Positions 34,753-47,660 of a stretch of 64,000 nt of DNA are shown piece after piece. Under the pieces are notes generated by a model. That model was given only the letters and a program-made list of their open reading frames with translations. It was not told the DNA's origin and did no database searches. The position numbers and the translations under genes were made by a program. Source of the DNA: Bugula neritina (lineage: Eukaryota > Bryozoa > Gymnolaemata > Cheilostomatida > Bugulidae); NCBI GenBank assembly GCA_964035545.1, contig OZ037766.1:12347722-12411721 (forward strand). Reading direction: 5' to 3'. How positions within the stretch are numbered: the first letter of the stretch is position 1; every line of letters begins with the position of its first letter.

Positions 34753-37700
34753 AGTATAGTTAGAGAGGTGGGAGTGAGTAAATCCACCATATGGTTAGTA
34801 GTACATACTAGACTCCTTCAGAGTTGAAGATAAACTGCTGCACCTTACACACGCTAAGAGAAGAGATAGGTGCACAGCTGCTGCTATCTATGCATACAAA
34901 TCAATGCTAGCAGTACATTATGCTGTTAAGCAGCTGAAACTAGCATACCATTTGCTGTTATTGTTAACTCGTTTAGCCTCATTATGTTAATTAATGAAAG
35001 GAATCAACAACCTTGCGAGAGTATTATAAGTTGGAGGTAGACCACAGGTCGACCTTCTTACTGACAGCATTTCTTTCTAATGAGGGTTTTGGGTAACTCG
35101 TGAAAAATATCACAATCACTGGGAAGAATGACTGACATATGGAACCAAGTCATCTAAATAAAATGCATCACTGCAACTCTGGTTGACTACTCTTTTGCAT
35201 AATTAAATAATGACTAAAACAAGAAGAATGAATTCCTACTTGTCAGATCTAATTACTGAGCCAGTGAGTAAGCAGTGGATCTACAGTATAGTAACTTCTT
35301 GACTTATCAAGGGTTTAGGTAATTGGTCACAGCAGACTATTGATGGCATCCAACCACGCGACGGCTTTAGCTTGTAGCAGCTTGACAGGCATAACATTAG
35401 CTAAAGGGCATGAAACCCAATACACTGCCATCATGTAAAAGGCTATGATTTACAATCAACCACCAGGAAGATTCAAGCTGAGGTTTATATAAACAGTTGG
35501 TTGAGGTGAAAGATTAGAATTTTTGGAGAAGTTTAAAAATGTGACTTTAACTATTTATAAGATTATTAAATAACTATTCAGTTTCCATGGAATGCTGCCA
35601 ATAATAATTGGAGCATATATAATTACAGATATCTAACCATATTATTTTAATGAATAGCAGCATTGAATGATTTCAAAAGAGCAAGAGGAGAAAACTCCAT
35701 TCCCACGCTTACAATTTTGTAATTACCACTTTTCAACGCTCAAAATTTACTTACAGGAAATGGTTACAGCAATTAAAATGAATAAGTTGGTGCATGCATT
35801 TTTAAAGATTAACTACATTATGGAAATTATGGGCGGCAGCTACAGTAATTACAACTGTAAGTTACAACATGTTTGAAATATAAGATGCTGAAAAAATATC
35901 TTTTGGTCTAATAGCTTTGATTTTTTATTTATTTAATAGACATAAAATATTAATTGCATAACTCGATATAATGCAGTTTCTTCGATAAAATAAAGTTAAA
36001 AGTTTTTATTTTTCAAGTATAGAATTAAGTTTGAAGAGATAAACCAAACAGATTTTACTGAGTTATTAGTTTAGGTAGCTATTAGATTTCATTTCAAAAC
36101 ACTACTTGAAACCTTTCTCTAATAAACTTTTCCATTAAAATAGCATTTAGTTGGCTTCCACAACTTATGTTGGGTTTACAGGTGAAAATATGAATTATAA
36201 TGACTTTTTAATTTAATGGTGACCATCCAGACAAGTAGAGAACAATGAGACAAGTTCTGGTAAGCAGGTTGGTAGGTTGAGAAAGTCAACATCAACTACT
36301 AGAGTGTGGTAGAGGATACACCTGAACTGCATTGCCTAGGCCTTAGTTACGAGCTCCTAGCATTTTGATGATAATTATCTTGCAGAGTGACTAAATAAAA
36401 ACATCACCAAATGATGGGACAAACGCTAAGAAAGTGGAAGCTTAGTAATATAATGTACTAACTGCAAGTAGGTAAACTTAGCAACAGCTATGGATACCAA
36501 TATAAAAAACTGTTCTTTCTTGTAAGTGATATAAGTGGTCAAACTTGATACTAGGCTGCTCAAAAAATGATTGCAAAGGTTAGCACTGGGGAAGTACAAG
36601 TTCAAGAGACGTGCCACTTCCATGGGGGCAGGAAACGCACTCCTTATTAAACATAGCAGGGTTTTAAGAACTGCAAAGTTTTCTCCATCAACTTATAGCA
36701 GACTACATGAGAAAAAATTAAATAATCAATAAATACATGCTATAATACAGACGCCACTCATGAAAACTCTATCAATGCCCTGAAGCTGCCTTGGCTAACA
36801 TATAATATCTCACAGATATTACGGTAAAAGATATCGTCAAAATAATTATTAACAGCACAAAATATTCTACTCATTAGCTCAGCCTCAATCTAATTAAACT
36901 ATTTTAAGGATTTTAGGAACAACAATAAAAATTTAAGGCAACAGAGTACTTTTGGTCTACAAAACAAGAGTTCTCCCAGTGTCCGTGCAGAACAGATTTA
37001 TCAATTATAATCTTTCAATAGATTTAAATATTAAGATTGTTTATTCATATCGGTGAAATTGGCACCATTTACAATAATTTCAATGTATGTGGCATCTGAA
37101 TAGTTGTGATTGTGGATGAAATTCTGAGAGAAATATTTTAATTATAGGATATAACATGAGCTGAGCTTCTGTTAGTTTGGAGTCTCTTTTTCTATATTAT
37201 TCTAGTAGTATCTGAACATGCTCCCTCAACATATACTGGCCACTGAGAATACTTTCTAATATAGAAATCTACATTTCTTTCATATAATGAAAAACATCGA
37301 ATTATAAAAACTGCCTTTGGTTTAGGAAATTGTCCTCTTTTTTAGCTCTGCAGTACAAAGGGCATTCATTCAAAGATCAGCAATGAAATATTTAATCACT
37401 ATCTTTGCTTATCTGCAAAATTGGACCGGCTAGCTAAGCAAGTGAACATTCCAATCTTGAAGTTCTAACTTTTTGATAGTTTCCATCGAAAAACTGACAA
37501 ACACAAGAGAATTATTTTTATTATTCTACCCCTCAGTTAATTTAGTCTGCTAACTGAAGAACTATAGTCTAGACTCCAGGCAGTACTAAAAGCAATGACT
37601 ACTAGGTCAGCTACCTATAGCACAATACAGAGGCAATAATTAATTACTTAAGGCAGGAATACATTCTATGTGATTTGACCACCTAAGTATAAGTTTCCGT

Positions 37701-38394
37701 TTCTAACCCCACTAACAATCAGTCCTACAGTTGCATACAGTCAATACTCTTATTCAGTGTGACAAGCTTACTCACAGCACAAAGTTATCATGGATTGAAA
37801 TTCAGCTTTTGTAAACTACAATTACGTGAATATTGATTACAAGAAAATGACTTGGCCGTCACAATCCAAGATATCTACTGTCAATAGCTTCTAGACTATT
37901 TGTATTGCATATTGTAATATGCAGAGTGTAGTTATATACAGATTGTGTATGCAGTGTATGATGTAGAGTGAAGTTTATACAAGACGGAAGAGGCTGCAAA
38001 TTATCAAAAGAGAAGTCATGGTCTCCCAAAAATTAATCTAAATTGAAGTTAATCAAGGAAAGTAAAAACTGGGGCGCTTTAAATAACTTTCACTGCAGTT
38101 GAGACAGACTATTCCGTGAACACCATGGCCAAGCTGCAACACCTGTCAGTCAACCTAATAGATTAGACCGAACAACTACCTCTACCTTGTTTAATAAAGC
38201 ATATATTAGTAGGAGTTCCAGTGGCTAAACATGGCAACTAAGGTTTTAAAGGCAACTTCAGTAATGATTCAGTATCGTGTTGATAACATAGAAATAAATA
38301 ACGGCAATAGCCATGAGCAACTCTTGTAGTGATTCAGTCTTGTGTTAACTGCTAACAATATAGAAAAAAAGTAACCTAAATACTGCTAAACTCG

Positions 38395-38610
38395 CACATG
38401 GCTTAACTTGGTCTAGAAATGTGTGCGGAGTTACAGGTTCGAATCCCGCAGGGCCAGTGATGATGTCCGGAAGGGCATCTGGTCGTTTTCCCCTGCTTTA
38501 CTTTGAAATCCCTGTCGCCATGTTATCAGTATAGTGAGAGGCAGAGCTCTTAGCCAGATTAAAAAACTCATTCTTACCATCAGTGGTTTTCACAGGGATG
38601 GGAAGTTTAT
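38395..38610 (+). repeat. tRNA-derived SINE, copy 2
   Basis: A-box-like TGGCTTAACTTGG (38399-38411), B box GGTTCGAATCC (38436-38446), then GGAAGGGCATCTGGTCG, CCCTGTCGCCATG and a tail resembling copy 1. The GGGCATC body resembles mollusc SINEs as I remember them. Probably inactive; no clear target duplication seen. Confidence 0.7.
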
Positions 38611-41221
38611 ACTTGAGATTTTTATAGTTTTATTTGGTCATATAAAATACACACTGCACAGTCGTGCAAGTGAGTAGTACTAAGCTAGGGCACTCATTAC
38701 AAATACTATTACACGCTAAGACACCTTATCTGAATAGGAATAGTAAAGCTAATTTACCCAATGTCAACATGATAAGTCTTTCTTATGCACTAAGGCATAC
38801 TTAAACTGAAACTTACTATAAACTACTGCAAATGGCACGAATAACCCAGATCAGAGCTGCCAAGCATATGATGTACAAAAACTGGGCTCAACACTATTCA
38901 CTGCTGAGTTCTGTATGAAATAACCCATAGCTGTCTAAACATAGCCTTCCGAACTATCACACAGACTACGCAAGCAGTAAACAGTTAGTGTGGTGCTCAA
39001 TTATATATAACTTTCCAAAGTCAATTTCAAATTTCATTTAAAATTGACTTTGCAGTTTCAAACTGTTTCTTTTTCTTAACGCTGGGAGAGTGTATATGAA
39101 CAGTATGTTTATGAAACAGCAGTGTATGACAGAAATATAACAGCTACAATAGTCTAAGCATTGGTGACCCCAGAAACCATTCTTACCTGATCCATAGTAA
39201 GCAGAGTAGTAAATGTCTAATATTAACACAAGGAGTGTCTATACGGATAGATTCACAGACTGACTATGAAACATCCTCTCAATGATGCATCTAGATTATT
39301 ATCTGACATTTGAAGCAGTAATCACTGGAGCAACACTGAACAACTCATGGGATATGGTGGTGGTGTGATAAAACTCACTGCAGTTTAGTCATTCTCATCA
39401 AAAATAATAAACCAATCTGTATTGTTATCTATAAAAACTCTCTCAGTATTCAGATCACTGCATCTGCCACAACAAGCAGTTTAGTGCATCCAAAAATTAA
39501 ACAAGTGCAAACAAAATGCATCACCTGGTATGTGGGCATTGATCATCAATGTTCTTATATACTATACACACTTAGTTAGCCTAGCCAGGCTAACAAAGTG
39601 TGAACAAAAAAGGACCAACACTAAAGTGTTTGGTTTTCAAAGACTATTAAAATAACAAGATCAGGTGAGAAATGCACAATATTGAGTACATTTCCTGTTT
39701 AGAAAAAAGTGGAATGAACTATTACAATTTGACAATCAGTTCAATGGGAAATTAGGTTACCGGCTGTTGCTACTATCGTAATACACATCAACTGAGTTAC
39801 ATCGGGCTGATCACTCAAGCGTGATAGATAAAAAAGAAATATTGCTGAAACCTAAGGATGTGGAAACTAGTAGAGAAAGTGAGTGGGTGTAACTGAATAC
39901 AGCCCCCTGAGACTCCCTACAATGACCTCTAATATATATTAACCTCTACAATAAATACACTTGTTCTGTTCAACAAGGAAACAACTGGCAAGCAGTTTGA
40001 ATAGAAATATCTTAAAATAAATCAAGGAATATTCAGTTTTTGCAATTAACGAGGTGCATTGAAGAAATTAATTCAAATTTATGGCATTTTGTGGCTTACA
40101 GCATTATCTGAGACTGAGTCATTTAAAGTACTAGTAACTAATAGCAGATTGAACACTGCAGGTCTTAAAAATCTTAACAAAAACGACAAGTAAATGTTGT
40201 AAGCCTGTAAAGCAGTAAGAAAAAAGATGTAATACAACCACCAAACAATGCAAATTGCATCATGTGAAATAGATTACTGTGAACCATACAGTTTATAGCA
40301 GACTTTACTCTCTATTTCCTGACACTAGACAATAAAATCTTAAAAGGTTTCAGATTACCAATAAATTTGCTTCTATTGATCTTTTAGATAGACAGGTATA
40401 AAAACCGATTAGTTGAAAATGTAGGTTAGGATCTTGAATTCAAAAGAGAAGGGAGAAAATCAATGAAACTGACTGCATTAGCATGAATCTCTACCAAACA
40501 GCTTCAACATGTCACAGAAAGCAAGCTGAAAACAATGAATACTAAGAATAGAAATGCAGCATCTCATTGCAAGGTGGCTTGTATTTGCTTCAGCAGAGAG
40601 TAACTACCAGGCAGGTGTGAGTAACTTGAGAATTAACAAACATGCTCATAGGAAATACAGTGATACTAGATACTTCAATCACCTTCATTTAAATACTGCT
40701 TAAAACTAATGTCATCCAGAGTAAGACACTGTGCTGGGACCAAATGGCCAAGTACCACTACTGTCAAAGAGTTACACTACAAAGACTAACATCAGAACTG
40801 TAGTTGTAACATAGAGTATCACTTTAAGAAACTCGATTAACTCCAATTTTTAAAATAAAACTTTTCTTCTTTGTTAAAGACTACAATATTAATATTGGCT
40901 TGAACATTAAACTAAGTCACTGGAATGCAGCAGCAGACCAAAATATCCTTTACAACAAAATTGACAACAAAGGGTATTAGCCCAGGGAAAAACACTGCTA
41001 TACTTAGTTTATAATACACGTGTAAAAAGCAATAGCAACAACTATATTAACTACGCCAAATCTTAGACTATAGCAACCTATAACACGGTCCATAAAACAT
41101 ATATTCGTGGGAGTTTGAATTGTGAAGTATTTGTTTCACATCTTTAAACTGAGGAATAACTAGAAACCTGTCGTAAAACATAAATAGCTTCCTTAAAGTA
41201 CAATTATCAAATTATTATCTT

Positions 41222-41296
41222 TGTGGACCAATGAAGGTCTAAACAGCGTAAATTCTCAACAGCGATATCCAAAAGCGTATGACCAATCATTATTAA
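41222..41296 (-). pseudogene. Decayed ankyrin-repeat exon fragment
   Basis: After an AG acceptor at 41297-41298 the minus strand reads VNND in one frame and, after a one-base shift, GHTLLDIAVENLRC, an ankyrin-repeat helix pattern (GxTxLxxAVxN). Unshifted, it meets a stop. No clear donor follows. It does not closely match any of the 24 repeats of the neighbouring gene, so it may come from another ankyrin-repeat gene. Confidence 0.5.
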
Positions 41297-42007
41297 CTAT
41301 AAGAAATAACAGCATTACATGTTGCAGGTGCCAGCAATAAATGTATGATATTATCACAAGAAAGTTTATATATAATATTGCATTGGTTTCAAAAGAATGT
41401 GCAAGATTTACCATGATATTAAAAAAAACTGCAGGACACCAGAAAACAAAAGTGGAACATGTTCTCCATCAAGGTTTTATACTGGGCCCCTTATTTTTCA
41501 TTACCATTATGAATTAAATTTCCAGTAAGAGAAGAATATGTACTGGAATATCAATATTCAACTTAGCAAAACTAACAGCATCATCATTATGACTAACAGC
41601 AACAGGCAAGTTGAGGTTGTCATAGTTACCTTTACATAATAACCAATCAATGGGCAATATGAGTATACTATCATTGTAATTATAGATTTAAAGATTGCAA
41701 AATTATAATTCGGATTTTCATTTTAACAATTTTATGTTGCATTACATCCTTACCATTACATTTAATTAAATTAATTGTGATTATATCTGTTGGTGTTAAA
41801 GGCTTAGTTTGTGACTTAAACTTGACACAGCCCTGACAGCAACTGTAATTGTAAGGGTAACAGTAACACTAACAGTAGCACACAATTTTTAATAATTTTA
41901 ATATCTAATATAAGTTAGACAAACCCAGGTTTAAAATCAAAATTAAAACACTGCAAAATGGGTAGCAGAGCGTCACAGGCCGCCACTGAAAAAAGTTTAA
42001 CTTCTTG

Positions 42008-42035
42008 AGTACTAGTAGTACTAGTAGCTACTACG
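42008..42035. repeat. Short CTAGTAGTA-type repeat / palindrome
   Basis: AGTACTAGTAGTACTAGTAG followed by CTACTACG, a small self-complementary stretch just before the array. Function unknown. Confidence 0.5.
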
Positions 42036-45000
42036 CTAGTTATCGAACTCATAGTTATACTTATAGAAAAACTATTAGTAATAGCTCAAGCTGAAACTCA
42101 AACTTGCACTAAAACTGAGTTTCAATTTGCAGGTCAAAGTAAAATCTGCAGAGTGTAGACTTTTAAGTTTTAAGCATATTGATATAGTTGATACTGTCAC
42201 TTACTCAGTTACTGCACTCATGTCTCGGTTTTCAATTTAAAGTTTACAACTAGCATTACTTCAAGTTGAACTTGATCTTAAAGTGCTAAACTTGAAATTA
42301 CTTATTTAGTCATTAGTGATTAGATTTAGTGTTTTGGCTTAGCTTATAGTTATAGTTACTCGCACTGCTTAGGCTTACCGTTGAAGAGCTGTTGATGTTA
42401 GACTTCGTGTTTTCACCTTCAACCATCTCGTTTTTGCAAGTTTGCTGATAATCGGTTGCTTGAGAGCATACTAAGAATATGATAAAACTTAAAATGTGTT
42501 TCTTTTCAGATAGTATTAGTATAGGATATCGGAAATAAAATTACAAATTAAATCCTGTGTCAAAGTGATTGAATGTGATGATCAAAATTTGTCCGTGGCT
42601 TTGCAAGCTACGACTGTTCAACAAATCAAATCAGCGAATTGGTTAGTCTTAGAACCTAGATTTTTCTGAAATGAATTTACCTCCCCAACAAAACAAATTA
42701 AACGTCTGAAGTAGTTATCTGTCCTCTACAAATATCACTTTACTTGACCATATTTCGAGCTTGCGTGAAGTTTGTCTACCTGTCCCAACCTGCAACGTTT
42801 TAAAAAAAGACAACTCCAAGTATTTTTCAGAACTGTCTGTCAATTGTTGCTGCTGAATCTATCAAATCTTGTATGAGAAACATATTATTATTATGGCATA
42901 ATAATTTCTGGGTAGAAACTATTTCTTATTTTTCATATTAGAGGAGATCAACAGTTGTATAATTATTGACCCGTTTTTCATTACGTATGAAATATATATT
43001 AGAAAAAGTAATTCCTTCAGACTTTTCTCCACGGAAAGTAATTTTTAGTGAACAAGCCATGTGTGGTTATTTTGCCATTATTACTTATAGCAATTTTTGT
43101 CATAATATATAAATTACACATATAGCACAATAATTGCTATAGTTGCTTTTTATTGTGAAATCACTTGAAAATAGCTTGCCTGAACCCAATAAACTTTCTA
43201 AAGAGAGGAAAACCATTAAATGTTGAGGCAGAAGTTCACAACTCTGCTAGCTAGTGATCCTATTTCAAAAACATTTAAAAAATCACATTTGGAAAAGATG
43301 TTTTAAATCACTCATGTAATGCTGTCAAAATATTATTCCAACATAGAAGAGTTGTGAATTGTGATGCAACAGTTTTTGTTGTAAGTAGCCAGTTAATTGT
43401 GATGTCATACAACAATGGTATCTTAAAGTGTAATTACTAAAAAGTTGGAGTCAATATCAATTTAGACATGTAGTTTTCTGCATGCAAATAATTGTTTCAA
43501 TTTGCATGTTATTACAGAAAAAAAACATGAAAGATTAAATTGTTTCTAACACAACACAAAACATATGACCCAACAATTGTATGGTGAGTATAATTTAAAA
43601 ACAATATATTTTAGTTGCAGTAACTAATTAAGTTATTCCCAGCATATTTTTACGAATATTTTTCATTAAATAATAGAATATAAAATAATTTTATTTCACA
43701 TATCGTATGCAGTATAAGTTTTGTAGAATCCCTATTAAAAAGTCTCAGATGCAAACATGCAGCAACAATGTTTAAGTTTAAAATTGACTTGAGCTGAGAG
43801 TCAACACTGGGTTGAAAAGGTCAAACCTAAAACTTTGTAAGTCGCCTATGCCAAGTAGTACCAAATAAGAGAGTTTATATGCTTATACCTGTTCAGTTTA
43901 TGTAATCAGGAGTCTCGAGAGTTTGAGATATTATATATGAACTATTTTCTAATCAACTTCAATGTTACACAACACATTAAAACTCTCATTTTAGAGTTTA
44001 CTTCTATTAAAAGCTTACCTATAAAATTTTAATTCTGCAGCTGCATAAAAAGAGAAATAAACATTTACAATTTTGCAAAGGTTAACAAACTTTAAAATAA
44101 ACTTAACGGTTTAGGGTTTAAATTTAAGAGTAAAGCTTTCTGGTTTTTTAACTACAACAGTTAGTTGCAAATCCTCCTTTTTTATAAAATTCTTAAAATA
44201 TTAGTCATAAAAAAAAACACTGCAAGTTCATGTGTTAAAGTCTACAGTGGATAGAACCTTTAAAAATACTTCAACCTATAGACTACAGCTGCAAAGAGTT
44301 TGTCTCAACAAACTCACAGCAATAATTTTTGCTCAGAATATTAGCAAAATTAGTTACAGCATATTTCATATTATTGAGCAAATATTGTAGGCCGGCCTGT
44401 TAGTAAATTACTTTTCTTTTAAGTGGGGGCAATAACAATAATATGATCAACTTTATTTATACAAACTAAATTGCAAACTAATTTAATATCTCTATAATTG
44501 TATAGTAAGAATATTATTAAACTACGACATTATGTCACAAAGAGACTAAGAGACCTTTCTAATGTGAGCATTCTTTACGTTATGCTATGAGCACGTATTT
44601 ACTTTACGCAATGCTTAAATCCAATCAGAATTTAAAATTTTGAATTACTGACGCACTTGAGGATGCTCACAGAAATTAACTCAAATTTAGTGATATTGAA
44701 TTGGCCTCGCAAGGTTAGTTCTTAAATGTTAATTGTCCGCTATTTAGATCTCTTTTTGTATCTGTCTACTTTATTTTCGTTGATTTTTTTATTTTTTGTA
44801 GTCCTGATTGCTAATAGTAATAGCAATACTAATAGTTAAATCTTAAACATTATATTAATTACAGCATTGGACACTTCATGGTTGTACACTCCTTGATTAC
44901 AAAAACTGATTCACCAACTCTTTTAAAGTGGTAGATAACCTTGATACATTTTACATAGTTCATATACCTATTATTTAAATATAAGTGCTCTGATTGGACA

Positions 45001-45629
45001 TAGTGATAGTTTATGTTTTTATATATGCAAGATCATTATAAGCTAGAAACATTGTTTGATATTAATTAAATAATAATAATCAGAAGCATATAATTTTTCA
45101 AACATTGATACTAGTTTTTTATTCAAAGATATTATTTTACTAGAGTGACACAATACTTAAAACTCTTTATAAATATAAAGTCTGTATGTTCTAAATTTCA
45201 TCAGTCTATTATTCATGCAATCAATACCATCCCTGTAACAAATTAAAGTTAATAGGTTTGTCTTTACTTTTGCTCTAAAACTTCCCAAAAGAATACCTAA
45301 TTTTATTTTGGAGCTTTTCGCTCCCAAATAACTATTGCCTATAAAGCAAAAATGTTTTAGGACAATTTATCTTTACAGAAATTGTAATAAGGCGACAAAT
45401 GTGAATCATGTACAGTTCAAAATTATTGCAATAAAATTAATTCTACAGCAAAACTAAAAACTTTTGCTTTGTGGCTAAATAACTTCATTCAAAGCATGCT
45501 TTGTCAAAAGTTAGCGAAGTAAAGAAATTCAAGTTATTAGATTACAAAACATGAGTTATCAGTCATGCTTAATCCCTTTCATACTTTATAAGGATGCATA
45601 CTTTATGTGCATATTTTGTTTTTTCGCAG

Positions 45630-45925
45630 GTCTCATAGAAGTTATCATAGCCTCCTCACTCAGAATAATGTGTATACTTTCTGCAAAATAAAATTGGAAG
45701 TCAGGCTAAATAATCTACTGCAAGTACTTTACAGTGTCTCTTCCATTACCACTCTCTTTCTCGTTCTGGAGAAGTAATTTTTCATCTTCTCAAAAGGAAA
45801 ATTGACAGTGACAATGATGCAAGTCCAAATGTGTTGCCCTCTTAACATCAGCTCCATGTTGTAACAGAGACAGCACACTATCTACACTGCCTATTTTGAC
45901 AATATGCAAGAGAATTTGCGATGAT
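45630..45925 (-). pseudogene. Broken copy of ankyrin exon 12 in unit 1
   Basis: Bases 45845-45920 match 27310-27385 closely (ATCAGCTCCATGTTGTAAC..., CAGCACACTATCTACACTGCC), the repeat-15 half. The lower part (45630-45690) may be the repeat-16 half, strongly decayed. No open frame spans it. Confidence 0.8.
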
Positions 45926-46071
45926 TTACCCATTCTGGCAGTGATTTTCTTCTTTTACATAATATAAACATCACCGGACTCTAAAGGTTTCGTATAGCCA
46001 TGGTGAATCATGTGGCCCACTTCTACATAGAATAGTCCATCAGAACTTCTAAGTCTTTATTGCACTTTGGT

Positions 46072-46310
46072 TGCAGGGAAAATAGCCTGTTTTAAGGTCA
46101 CACAGTTCAGGCTCAAATAGATGAGTCAGGTTTTTGAAATTTCAGATCTGAGATGTTTCCTCTTTCATTCTTGAAACAACAGAAAAGTATATGTACAGCT
46201 TCGTTGTGATGATTCTAGTGAATCTTTTCTCTGCCAGTTAATCCAAAGGTTCAATGTCTGATAAGTACAACACACATATTACATTTATTATACGTTATGA
46301 TTTGCTTGTG
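46072..46310 (-). pseudogene. Broken copy of ankyrin exon 52 with intron flank
   Basis: 46205-46257 aligns to 3040-3088 (GATTCTAGTGAATC, GCCAGTTAATCCAAAGGTTC). The similarity continues past the acceptor into the intron (ATAAGTACAACACAC... against ACAAGTACAACATGC...). Intron retention shows a DNA-level copy, not a retrocopy. A TTAAT replaces a coding codon run and the 3' part is hardly alignable. Confidence 0.85.
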
Positions 46311-46544
46311 GCATCTAATTATATGCAAGCTAAAAATTCATCTAAGAATTCCCATCTGCAGAAAAACGTTATACCTGAAATACAAAGGGCGGCTAGTTTA
46401 ATATTTCTTATTGTCTTCAATCTTAGCTTCAAACGACATTTAACATGCTGAGCAGTGGTGCAGCTAAATCTCTGGATGACAACAACTTTACATTAATAAC
46501 AAGAAGTTTGTTCAAAAATACTATTCAATACATACGGTCAAAGT

Positions 46545-46630
46545 TTTTATTGACAACGTTGAGCACAAATACATCCATTGATATGACGCTGTGCTCTTCC
46601 CACCTCTGCATATCTTTCCTGCTCAAAACA
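46545..46630 (-). pseudogene. Broken copy of ankyrin exon 51 in unit 1
   Basis: GTTGAGCACAAATACATCC and GTGCTCTTCCCACCTC match 4210-4265 of the gene. Frame lost. Confidence 0.75.
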
Positions 46631-46824
46631 AAAAAATTGTATCATTTTCATGTGAACAAAAATGAAGTGTGTCAATTAGTACAGGACTAAAAAGAAAAAA
46701 GGAAGTGCTACAGATCAAAAAGCATATATTATAATATACATTGCTTTTAAGAAAAGGTATAAAAAATTTATAAAAACGGTACTAAGTATTATAATAAAAA
46801 ATGACTACTTGAGGACACTTTTTA

Positions 46825-47060
46825 TTAAGCTGGCTCCAAACTCATCTTGGGAGATATGAGTGTTTCATCGTTTTGCAGAGGTGGCAGTATCATCTCTCTG
46901 CTCACCATTCGGCAAATCACTTTAGTTGGTCTAATTAACACACCAAGTGGTATGAAAAATTGAATCTTTTGTCGGCATCCCTGCATGGCTGCACATTTAA
47001 GGCATCCACTAGGAAGCTGAGGAGAAAGCTAAAACATGATACACATATATCATCACAATT
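46825..47060 (-). pseudogene. Broken copy of ankyrin exon 50 in unit 1
   Basis: On the minus strand it reads FLLSFLVDA, then after a frameshift AAMQGCRQKIQFFIPLGVLI and RPTKVICRMVSREMILPP, clearly the ZU5-N sequence ([19 protein letters not shown]..., [18 protein letters not shown]). It ends early at a stop. The intron flank (AAACATGATACACATAT) is kept. Confidence 0.92.
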
Positions 47061-47342
47061 GAGAACCAAATAGCTACCAGTGTTGTAGAAAAGGATGAAG
47101 TTTGTCTTACAGTACTGAATCTACAATGTGCAGTCCAATAATAAAGCGACTAATACATGAAATAACGGAGCTAGGATATTTCTGTATTATAATAACAAAC
47201 TGAATGATGGCCTTAATATAGAGAACATTTCACAAGGATAACTCTGCATGTATTCTATTAACTGCATGATTCGAGAATTTTCCAGATGAGAGATACTTAC
47301 CAAAGCTTTTTTTACTGAAGGAGTAGATGTATAGCAGGCTTT

Positions 47343-47460
47343 TGAACAGAAGTTCATCAGTCAGCTTGACCGTGCATATGCTCTTCCCACCTTTTACCAC
47401 AATCTCATCTTCTACCATCATCTCATCTTCCACTACCATATCATCTCTTACCATCTTTAC
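47343..47460 (-). pseudogene. Second exon 51 copy in unit 1, with acidic repeat
   Basis: KSICTVKLTDELLFKS resembles [18 protein letters not shown] of exon 51. Its 5' side is replaced by an 18-base tandem repeat coding VVEDEMMVEDEIVV. Confidence 0.8.
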
Positions 47461-47524
47461 TTCTTAGCACAACGATTTTCTTTCATTTTGATGAGAGCCA
47501 AACATATAGTGTAGGGCTGAAAAT

Positions 47525-47660
47525 AATAGCCGGTAAATCACTCTCGTTGGTCCAGTTACCACATCAGGTGGGATGACAAATCGGATCTTGTGCTGACATC
47601 CCCGCACTTCTGGCATCCACCAAAAAACTGATACGAAAGCTAAAATATGATGGTACACAT
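47525..47660 (-). pseudogene. Second exon 50 copy in unit 1
   Basis: RGCQHKIRFVIPPDVVTGPT then RVIYRLL matches the middle of exon 50 ([21 protein letters not shown]). The start is frameshifted and the C-terminal third is missing. Confidence 0.9.

Larger units (their letters stand above)
34353..42799. other. Upstream region, no intact gene recognised
   Basis: 8.4 kb to the right of the ankyrin start exons. It should contain 5' UTR exons and promoters, or a long first intron, but I cannot point to them. I support only the alternative start exon (34735-34752), a SINE (38395-38610) and a decayed ankyrin-repeat exon (41222-41296). Open frames here are short and featureless. Confidence 0.5.

Noticed and set aside
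35667-35876. 69-codon plus-strand frame upstream of the gene
   Set aside because: AT-rich, no domain, no splice context; expected by chance.
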